A stretch of 6,475 nt of DNA from contig JAHEEB010000253.1 of NCBI GenBank assembly GCA_024640925.1, positions 1 to 6,475 on the forward strand. Direction: 5' to 3'. How positions within the stretch are numbered: the stretch's first letter is position 1; each line of letters opens with the position of its first letter. This DNA comes from Bacteroidota bacterium. GTDB lineage: Bacteria; Bacteroidota; Bacteroidia; Bacteroidales; UBA10428. The notes under the pieces were generated by a model. The model saw nothing but the letters and a program-made list of their open reading frames with translations. It did not search any database and was not told the DNA's origin. A program made the translations under genes and the position numbers. Shown here in pieces: positions 1 through 5,948 of this stretch.

Positions 1-564
1 TTTTTTGGAGAAAATGAGTACTATAAAATTTGAGATTAAAAGTAAAATCAGATAATAGTTGACCCATACACCCAATAAGGCAATTATCGAATAGATTAAC
101 CTTTGTTTTCGGTTAGGATCGTTCAACAGATAATTCTTGTAGAATAAGAACAGTATTAAAATAGACATAAACAACATTAGCCCATAACCTCTTATTTCAA
201 GAGAAGCCCATATTGTAGCCGGATTAAAAGCAAACAATGCGGTAAATACAAGAACATATTTATCAGTAAATAATCTTGCTAGTTTTTCAAAATAAATAAT
301 GGAGAAACAGGCAATTAAAATAGAAAGTAAACGTAACCATATGACAGAACTGCCAACAAATCTCCAAATCTTAAGTAAAAGAAAATACAAAGGTGGTTGA
401 AGTTCGAATTTTAAGGCTATATGAGGTATATCGATAAGTTTATGAGAAGTAGTAAGCAAGGAATAACCCTCATCAGTCCAAATTTCCCTATTTGAACCAA
501 TTAATAAAGTTACACTAACGAATAACAATAAAATAGCTAATAGTAGATATTGTCTCTTACTCAC
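1..564 (-). CDS. GT-C membrane glycosyltransferase, GT39/ArnT-like (3' end outside window)
   Basis: The reading frame is open from a GTG at 564 to the left edge, giving 188 visible residues of what is normally a 450-600 residue protein. An in-frame TAA a few codons upstream, with no ATG in between, fixes the GTG as the start. It overlaps the upstream GT2 gene by 8 bp. Visible features: a first membrane helix at about residues 6-23; an Asp-Glu pair (D31-E32, in WTDEGYSLL) in the first external loop, where GT-C enzymes carry their catalytic acid; the QPPLYFLLL motif at 56-64, a form of the family's H/QPPLYY signature; EIRGYGL at 123-129, matching the family's conserved R-x-Y-x-L stretch; and more membrane segments near 75-92, 104-120, 127-143 and 158-186. 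Family members move a sugar from a polyprenyl-phosphate donor to a lipid, glycan or protein acceptor on the periplasmic side. The donor and acceptor here cannot be read from the sequence. The adjacent GT2 gene is a plausible donor-maker. Confidence 0.85.
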   Translation of the reverse strand, partial: MSKRQYLLLAILLLFVSVTLLIGSNREIWTDEGYSLLTTSHKLIDIPHIALKFELQPPLYFLLLKIWRFVGSSVIWLRLLSILIACFSIIYFEKLARLFTDKYVLVFTALFAFNPATIWASLEIRGYGLMLFMSILILFLFYKNYLLNDPNRKQRLIYSIIALLGVWVNYYLILLLISNFIVLIFSKK

Positions 565-1603
565 TGTTTTTTTTCTCGAGTTTTAATGAAGTTGAACCCA
601 AATGAAAAAGTTCTTCAAAATATCTTTTGCTTTGCAATGACATAAATCCCAGGCTTAAAAATTGAATAGCAACAACAAATGTAAATCCTCCAACAAAAAA
701 TGCATGAGGCCTGTCCCGGAATACTTTAGCTACGGCATAGGAAAATCTGTCGTCAATAAAGTTAACATCAATATTTAATGTTGGCATTACATGAATAGTA
801 TGAAGAAAAATCCAGGCAATAATATACAATGATAAAATAGATGTAATAAGTCCTACTCCAAGAAAGAAAATATATGGTCTGAAAATAAAACCTGTCATTA
901 ATCCGGAAAATACACCCTTCATAACATGCATATTTGACTTTCGCTTTCCCTTCATCTTGTTTTGTTCGGTCCAATCTAAATGAGCAGGTATCTCAATTAT
1001 CCGTGCCCTTAAAATCATTGATTTATAAAGGATTTCTGGATTTATCTCATAATCTTTTGTTTTCAGGTTAATATACTTTATAAATTCGGATCGATATGCC
1101 CTCACCATTCCGGTAAATGTATAGAATTTTTCCTGTGCTGCCAGTTTCATAAATCTGTTTACAAATTTGCTCATTAAAGCCCGCTGGAAGGGAACTGCAG
1201 TAACTTTACCACCTTTCATATAGCAGGATGCAATTACAATATCAGCACACTCGCGAATTATTGCATCAACTAGTCGTTCAATATGATCTACAGAATAGCT
1301 TAAATCAAGATCCAATACAACAATATACTCTCCTCTGGCATTCAAGAACCCCGTACGAAGGGCATGTCCGAGATTCTTGTTAACAAAATGGTGAAAAACC
1401 CTGATTTTATTGTTGTCCTTTGAAAGAGAATCAGCAAGGATTCCGGTATTATCTTTACTCCCATCATTTACAACAATAATTTCCCAATTATATTTATTCA
1501 GATTTTCAAGATATTGAACTACCTTATTCGTATTATTAACAATAATAGATTCTTCGTTGTATGCGGGCAATACAATCGATATGAATGGTTTACTCTCGTT
1601 CAT
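557..1603 (-). CDS. Family 2 glycosyltransferase, polyprenyl-phosphate sugar synthase-like (DPM1/GtrB/ArnC type)
   Basis: 348 residues. The N-terminal GT-A fold runs from about 7 to 230. It has the opening strand IVLPAYNEES (10-19), the nucleotide-binding VVNDGS with D47, the metal-binding DLD at 98-100 followed by LS, and the conserved TGMVRAYR at 164-171. There is no Q/RxxRW motif, so it is probably a non-processive transferase. Two hydrophobic segments follow, about 242-268 and 301-322, as in GtrB, ArnC and bacterial DPM-like enzymes. These transfer one sugar from a nucleotide sugar to undecaprenyl phosphate at the cytoplasmic face of the membrane. The ATG at 1603 lies inside the end of the upstream acyltransferase gene (14-bp overlap). 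No strong Shine-Dalgarno is seen, only A/G-rich sequence. The stop overlaps the GTG of the following GT-C gene, so the two are very likely translated together and may form a donor/transfer pair. The exact sugar is unknown; it could also be a single-addition transferase working on another acceptor. Confidence 0.88.
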   Translation of the reverse strand: MNESKPFISIVLPAYNEESIIVNNTNKVVQYLENLNKYNWEIIVVNDGSKDNTGILADSLSKDNNKIRVFHHFVNKNLGHALRTGFLNARGEYIVVLDLDLSYSVDHIERLVDAIIRECADIVIASCYMKGGKVTAVPFQRALMSKFVNRFMKLAAQEKFYTFTGMVRAYRSEFIKYINLKTKDYEINPEILYKSMILRARIIEIPAHLDWTEQNKMKGKRKSNMHVMKGVFSGLMTGFIFRPYIFFLGVGLITSILSLYIIAWIFLHTIHVMPTLNIDVNFIDDRFSYAVAKVFRDRPHAFFVGGFTFVVAIQFLSLGFMSLQSKRYFEELFHLGSTSLKLEKKNSE

Positions 1604-4139
1604 CGTTTCTTTTGGTTATTATTTCTTTTGTAAGCATGTATGCTACAAACCTATGGCCTTCTCTATTCCAATGCCAGGATTCTTCAAAATAAACAGGCTG
1701 GTTTGGATAGTTTTTCAGTAAATCTTTAGTATCTAGTAAATTTATATCATGTTTTTCACATAATAAATATATTATTTTATGTGATAATTCTAAATTATAC
1801 TTATTTGTATCATAAATGTTTTCGTTTTGGGGATAATATTCAATATGTTCCTCCGATGAAACCTCAATTTGTCCAGGAACATACAGCAGCCAAATATCGG
1901 TATTATTTTTATTACAAATTGTTTTTACTTCTTGAAAATATGTATCGAGTTTGTTTATAACCGTATCAGAATAATATTCGGAATCCTTTCTATAAAGATT
2001 TAGCAGAGATTTATTGTAATTATACTGATGATCTATTCTTCCGGATACCTTTCTTAAAAGTTTCTCGAAATGAAGTACTATTTGACTATATCCAAAAAAT
2101 TTTAATCGTTTAGATTCTTGCCGACCAAAACCAATATTTTCAAGTCTTTGTTTTGCATTTATATTTACTTCCAAAAACTCATTGATAAAAAATTCATTAA
2201 TAATCAAGTCGGGTTTAATAGTGTCAATATAATTCTTTATTTGAGCAAGCATTTCGTTTGGACCATAACCAGTTACTCCACCATTTATTACCTGAATATT
2301 TTTGCCTTTTAACGAATCTTTCAACTCTTTCTCAAGAATTGAGGGGTATGAATAGGAATATTCAACACCTTCGGGCATTGAAAATGCATCGCCAACAATA
2401 AAAATACGATATATTGAGGTGTCTTTTTTTGTCAGATCAATGTTGGGCGAAGTAAACCCCATGTTATTTGTCCTTAGAAAATAATCGTAATTATTGTATT
2501 TAAGGTGTGTTGTTTTGTTCGGAATTAATGAGTAAACAGTTCTTTTATCAGGCTGTAAAGCTGGTATTTCGCCCCATATTGAAATTTCCATTGGGTTGCT
2601 TTTTCGGAAATAACTTTCTATTGAAATAAAAAATGCAACTATTAGTATAATGGATATAATTATAGTAACTAAAGGTTTTAAAAGGATTCGCAAACAATAA
2701 AATAAAACAATTCCTAATAATAAAGCTATAGAAACAGCCTGTATCCATTCACCTGGCAATAATGAATAAAAAACAGAACAAACTATAAAAAACAGAACAA
2801 ATATCGGATGCTCTATTTTTTTATACTTATTGTATGATACAACAAGAAAAACCACAAGCATAAAAAGATAAAACATAGCCAGCAAGTTAATATATGGGGA
2901 AATAACCCGCCGAAGAACAAGAGAGGCTGTATTACCCAAAATAATTATCAAGGTCATTAAATAAATTGATAGTATTACTATCTTATTTATAATAAATGGC
3001 TCAATTCGATTATAGTTATCAGCAAAAATTTTAATACTATGATTTACCAGTTTTTCAATAACATAACCAACAGGGAAACACATGATCAATACAGATAGTA
3101 TGACAAGAACTTTAGGCATACCATGTAAATTGTTACCAAAATAATAAATAAATGGCTGATGAAGTAAAAAAACACTAAATGAGTTTTTACCAATAAAAAG
3201 CAGAATTTTTTTTGTTGAACTTATACCTTCTGTAATTTTATATATACTATAAAATATTCCTGAGAGACCTAATGTAATTAACATATTTGAAAAAAGACTT
3301 CCGACATAGGTCCATGAACAAACAAAACCACTACAATAAAATACCAGTGAGAAAAGAAATATCTTAATAGGTTTATTTAAAAGCACCTCAAAATCAGGCT
3401 GTGAAGCTAAAATCTTTGCAAAAACCATACCCACAGTAAACTCAAACAAACGTGTACCTGCAAATATACCGGTCATCCAATAATAAAGGTTATTTGAATA
3501 GGATATGTTTAATAGTCCGGCTAGCCTTGAAATTATTGTTATAGAAATAGTAAGCACAACAAAAAATGGAATACTCCTGTTTATTAACACCTTAAAAAGC
3601 AAAGGAAACACAATATATAATTGAATAATAAGCCAGATAAACCACCATGAAGGGTTTATATAGAAAAACAAAGAATCAGTAAATCTCAAACCCATTAAAC
3701 TTAATAGGACTTTGGGTGAGAAGATATTTATATTGGCAGGACTATGAACTAAAAGTGCAAAAACCAATACAATTAGGTGAATTGTAATATATAGAGGAAA
3801 TATTCTAATTAACTTGGTACGATAAAAGTTCCCTGCGGTTTTTTCATTTCGCAACTGGCTCCAGGTAAGTGCAAAGCCACTCAACAAAATAAAGACTCCC
3901 GGCCCCATATCTCCAAGCCATCCAAGAAACCTTACCCCAACTGCAAATAAGTTATTGCCATCAGGAAAAATGTGAGAGATTCGATCTAAAAATGGAGGCC
4001 AATCATACGAAGGATTAGAAAACCATGGTCCTGGGCCAAATACTTCAACAAAATGATTTAATAAAATTCCAAGGATGGCCCAAGCTTTCAAACCATCTAC
4101 CCAATCGAATCTTGAAGTATTAATCCTGGATTCAGCCAT
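1590..4139 (-). CDS. Acyltransferase-3 (OafA-like) O-acyltransferase with extra membrane helices and C-terminal SGNH-like domain
   Basis: 849 residues in three parts. Residues about 10-375 are an acyltransferase-3 membrane domain. It shows the K/R-x10-H motif (K18...H29), the GVFILLSGFALTWS stretch at 81-94 (family FFxLSGF), RTKLIRIFPLY at 107-117, and IGKNSFSVFLLHQPF at 316-330. Residues about 385-508 hold roughly five more hydrophobic helices. Residues about 575-849 look like a periplasmic SGNH domain: block I is GDAFS (583-587) instead of GDSxS, block II is the Gly-rich NGGVTGYG (619-626), a likely block III Asn is N653, and block V is E820-x-x-H823 with WNREGHR following. OafA-like proteins pass acetyl or other acyl groups across the membrane and O-acylate surface glycans; in SGNH fusions the SGNH domain is thought to finish the transfer. 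Here Ala585 stands where the nucleophile Ser is expected, and Glu820 replaces the usual Asp. It starts at the ATG 12 bp after the deacetylase stop, with no clear Shine-Dalgarno, and overlaps the next gene by 14 bp. The membrane domain assignment is firm; the activity of the SGNH part is uncertain. Confidence 0.92.
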   Translation of the reverse strand: MAESRINTSRFDWVDGLKAWAILGILLNHFVEVFGPGPWFSNPSYDWPPFLDRISHIFPDGNNLFAVGVRFLGWLGDMGPGVFILLSGFALTWSQLRNEKTAGNFYRTKLIRIFPLYITIHLIVLVFALLVHSPANINIFSPKVLLSLMGLRFTDSLFFYINPSWWFIWLIIQLYIVFPLLFKVLINRSIPFFVVLTISITIISRLAGLLNISYSNNLYYWMTGIFAGTRLFEFTVGMVFAKILASQPDFEVLLNKPIKIFLFSLVFYCSGFVCSWTYVGSLFSNMLITLGLSGIFYSIYKITEGISSTKKILLFIGKNSFSVFLLHQPFIYYFGNNLHGMPKVLVILSVLIMCFPVGYVIEKLVNHSIKIFADNYNRIEPFIINKIVILSIYLMTLIIILGNTASLVLRRVISPYINLLAMFYLFMLVVFLVVSYNKYKKIEHPIFVLFFIVCSVFYSLLPGEWIQAVSIALLLGIVLFYCLRILLKPLVTIIISIILIVAFFISIESYFRKSNPMEISIWGEIPALQPDKRTVYSLIPNKTTHLKYNNYDYFLRTNNMGFTSPNIDLTKKDTSIYRIFIVGDAFSMPEGVEYSYSYPSILEKELKDSLKGKNIQVINGGVTGYGPNEMLAQIKNYIDTIKPDLIINEFFINEFLEVNINAKQRLENIGFGRQESKRLKFFGYSQIVLHFEKLLRKVSGRIDHQYNYNKSLLNLYRKDSEYYSDTVINKLDTYFQEVKTICNKNNTDIWLLYVPGQIEVSSEEHIEYYPQNENIYDTNKYNLELSHKIIYLLCEKHDINLLDTKDLLKNYPNQPVYFEESWHWNREGHRFVAYMLTKEIITKRNDERE

Positions 4140-4151
4140 TTTAAAGGTAAA

Positions 4152-5093
4152 TCAATGCTGATCTTGAATGTATTTTAAACAGAAATTATTCATCCCTACT
4201 AATTTATATCTTTTCTTTAGAGCTTTTATAACAGTTTTAAAAACTTTCACCTTTCTGTCACTTGAAATATTCATTCCAGGGAAAAATGCAAGTTCTTTTA
4301 CCTGATCCCCTCCAATCAGGTCAAGAGGATGAAGTAAGAAACTTGGACGTGTGCGTGTAATCCGGCACATAAAAAGAGCTATATAAAGATATATCTTCAT
4401 TAGTATTATGGAAATTCCACTCAAATAAAGAAGATAACTGAGGTGAAAAGGAACCTTAAATACCGGTATTGTTGTAACAGGTATCTCGAGTATTTTTTTT
4501 CCACTTTTAAGTCTATGATAATAAGGTTTTAAACTTCTAAAACCTTCCTTGAAAGAACCAAAAAGTTCTTTTCTTTCTTTCTTCTCTTCTTTTGATAAAT
4601 CTGACTTCCAAAAATAATAGAGCCTGGCTAATGGTCCTATGTATGTTGGCAGCGTTGAGGCGTCGAATTTATAATCTTTTTCTGCGAGTACTTCAAGCAA
4701 ATCCTGACTCCAACTAAATCCGGGGCCCCTGAAACCAAAAGGCTTCTGACCTGTAGCCCTTATAATTGCTTCTTCGGCCTGGTTAATTTCTTTTTCAATT
4801 TCAGTTTTTGAGTATGTTTGCAACCATGATTCGTGATGATAAGAATGGTTCCCTATCTCATGTCCACTATCGCTTATCATTTTCAGGTAGGGCAGATTAC
4901 CTGGATTATCGGCATCTTTTCCAACAATAAAAAAAGTGATTTTCAATTCTAATTCGTCCAATACTTTTAATACGTGCGGTATAAATATGTTAAGATAGCT
5001 TGGGTAATTGTCCCAACCTATGTCGCCATGTATCTTCATATACGACCACTGATTATCAAGATCAAGCGATATTGAAGCAATTTTTTTGTTCAT
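4152..5093 (-). CDS. NodB/CE4-type polysaccharide deacetylase family protein
   Basis: 313 residues from the ATG at 5093. Motif 1 is SLDLDN (residues 9-14, D11 and D13) in place of the classical TFDDG. Motif 2 is GNHSYHH (81-87), giving the metal ligands H83 and H87. Motif 3 is FRGPGFSW (121-128, with R122 and P124). EIPVTTIPVF (203-212) and FLLHP (252-256, H255) supply the late motifs. The metal-binding set therefore looks complete. A lysine-rich stretch lies at about 165-200, and a hydrophobic stretch at about 217-243 could touch the membrane. No signal peptide is seen, so it probably acts in the cytoplasm on a nucleotide- or lipid-linked sugar. The likely reaction is removal of an N- or O-acyl group. 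An in-frame TTG at 5135 would add 14 residues, but the ATG is preferred: it has an AAAGGA box at a sensible distance and directly precedes the first conserved strand. It overlaps the methyltransferase by 32 bp. The DxD-type first motif also recalls ArnD-like enzymes that act on undecaprenyl-phosphate sugars. Confidence 0.87.
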   Translation of the reverse strand: MNKKIASISLDLDNQWSYMKIHGDIGWDNYPSYLNIFIPHVLKVLDELELKITFFIVGKDADNPGNLPYLKMISDSGHEIGNHSYHHESWLQTYSKTEIEKEINQAEEAIIRATGQKPFGFRGPGFSWSQDLLEVLAEKDYKFDASTLPTYIGPLARLYYFWKSDLSKEEKKERKELFGSFKEGFRSLKPYYHRLKSGKKILEIPVTTIPVFKVPFHLSYLLYLSGISIILMKIYLYIALFMCRITRTRPSFLLHPLDLIGGDQVKELAFFPGMNISSDRKVKVFKTVIKALKKRYKLVGMNNFCLKYIQDQH

Positions 5094-5832
5094 TTTCCGG
5101 GTGTTCCTTTTTATAAATAGAATAAAAAATATCAATTGGAGGATAAGTAATAAAAAAGTCCTTATTACCTAAAATAATTTTAAGGAAGCGGCATAAAAAT
5201 TTAAAAACAGGGAATTTATTGGTTAATATCGAAATGGCATGTTTAAAACTGATTCTTTTCTTTGGTCTGCCTTGTCTTATTAACTTAAATCCATATTGGT
5301 TAATTTTCTGGTTCAAACATTTTTTTGTAAACCAGTTTATTACACTTGGGGGGCTGTATTCTTGCCATTTTCGACCCTGGAACCTGGCAGCAAGGCTTCC
5401 TCTGTCCCAACATTCGACAAGCAATAGCCCTTTGTTTTTTATAATTTTTGAAATATTTTGAAGTGCCAAATCCAGATTAAAAACATGCCCGATAACTTGT
5501 ATAAGTGAGACAAGATCATATTGTTCATCGGTATTTATATTTTCAATATATCCGCATTTCATATCAAGTCTTAACTGGTCTCTTCCATAATCAACCATAT
5601 GTTGGTTTGGCTCAAGTCCTGTGCATTCCCATCCGGAATTTTTAAAACCTAACATAATAAACCCTGCTGCAGCGCCAACATCAAGCATTCTTCCGGGAGG
5701 TGAATATTTACTGATTATCTTTGAGTACCAGTATCCATGCTCAATTAAAATTTCTTGCTCAAGTAAATAATCAGGATACCCATCCTTGCCATCAGTAAAA
5801 TAAGAATCGGAATATACCTGGGATAAATGCAA
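5062..5832 (-). CDS. Class I SAM-dependent methyltransferase (catalytic domain; N-terminal segment in another frame)
   Basis: 256 residues if read from the TTG at 5832, the first usual start codon in this frame after the stop at about 5921. Motif I is MLDVGAAAGF (49-58), the SAM-binding glycine-rich loop. The acidic residue after strand 2 is E74 in GLEPN. Strand 4 is YDLVSLIQVIGHV (105-117). GLLLVE (135-140) is the strand-5 region. This layout matches methyltransferases common in O-antigen and exopolysaccharide loci, which usually methylate a sugar. Such proteins often begin with a cysteine zinc-binding segment; here a matching ECDICHYRF lies in frame upstream of the TTG, before any ATG, GTG or TTG. 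The intended gene therefore very likely starts at the ATG at 5945 and is broken or frameshifted at the A8 run 5911-5918 (see separate entries). Adding one A there would give a 294-residue protein. The 3' end overlaps the deacetylase by 32 bp. The substrate is unknown. Confidence 0.85.
   Translation of the reverse strand: MHLSQVYSDSYFTDGKDGYPDYLLEQEILIEHGYWYSKIISKYSPPGRMLDVGAAAGFIMLGFKNSGWECTGLEPNQHMVDYGRDQLRLDMKCGYIENINTDEQYDLVSLIQVIGHVFNLDLALQNISKIIKNKGLLLVECWDRGSLAARFQGRKWQEYSPPSVINWFTKKCLNQKINQYGFKLIRQGRPKKRISFKHAISILTNKFPVFKFLCRFLKIILGNKDFFITYPPIDIFYSIYKKEHPENEQKNCFNIA
5105..5110 (-). promoter_or_regulatory. Probable ribosome binding site of the deacetylase gene
   Basis: The minus strand reads AAAGGA here, 11 bases before the ATG at 5093. 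It is one of the few Shine-Dalgarno-like sites in the window. It lies inside the methyltransferase coding region and supports the ATG over the TTG at 5135 as the start. Confidence 0.4.
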
Positions 5833-5846
5833 TGGCTCATTTGTAT

Positions 5847-5945
5847 TTAACTCACAGAAACGGTAATGACAAATATCACATTCAAAAATATCGTAAAAAC
5901 AAACGAACAGTTTTTTTTACATGTACTAAAATCGTTGCACGCCAT
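5847..5945 (-). pseudogene. Out-of-frame N-terminal segment of the methyltransferase (33-codon reading frame)
   Basis: An ATG at 5945 lies 3 bases after the TGA of the upstream oxidoreductase, the spacing expected in this packed block. The frame starts MACNDFSTCKK and enters a run of eight A. If read straight on, it becomes a featureless hydrophobic tail and stops at 5847, for 32 residues in all. If the frame moves by -1 at the A run (equivalent to one extra A), it joins a stretch reading LFVCFYDIFECDICHYRF and continues into the methyltransferase domain. The second C-x2-C is typical of the zinc-binding start of such methyltransferases. The first cysteine pair is C-x5-C rather than the usual C-x2-C, so zinc binding is not certain. 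Possible explanations are a real mutation, a switchable tract, programmed slippage or a base error in the sequence. Confidence 0.65.
5911..5918 (-). repeat. Homopolymer run of eight A at the methyltransferase frame break
   Basis: The plus strand has eight T at 5911-5918, so the coding strand reads TGT followed by A8 and C. In the frame of the ATG at 5945 the codons are AAA AAA AAC, which contain the heptamer A AAA AAC, a known form of -1 slippery site. It is the exact point where the frame must change to join the two parts of the methyltransferase. Other A8 runs in this window (567-574, 3206-3213 and 4493-4500) lie in intact reading frames. Confidence 0.8.
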
Positions 5946-5948
5946 AAA

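Noticed and set aside
768..974. Minus-strand open frame of 68 codons inside the GT2 gene
   Set aside because: It overlaps the membrane segment of the GT2 protein in another frame and has no independent support.
2118..2312. Plus-strand open frame of 64 codons
   Set aside because: It lies antisense to the SGNH domain of the acyltransferase, has low-complexity A/T-driven composition and no recognisable domain or start signal.
2548..2748. Second minus-strand open frame of 66 codons inside the acyltransferase gene
   Set aside because: It is a shifted-frame shadow of the membrane-helix region; its composition reflects T-rich codons only.
5094..5135. TTG at 5135 as the deacetylase start, adding a hydrophobic 14-residue leader that might hint at export
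   Set aside because: The leader is too short, with charged residues right after it, to be a convincing signal peptide. The ATG at 5093 has a better ribosome site and matches the usual family start.
5219..5461. Plus-strand open frame of 80 codons
   Set aside because: It is antisense to the well-supported methyltransferase catalytic domain and shows no family motif.
5893..5920. Inverted repeat GTAAAAAC ... GTTTTTTTTAC followed by a run of T on the plus strand, looking like a terminator
   Set aside because: The stem is almost entirely A-T and weak, with no G-C-rich hairpin before the T run. On the coding strand it lies inside the methyltransferase N-terminal segment. It is better explained by A-rich coding DNA.
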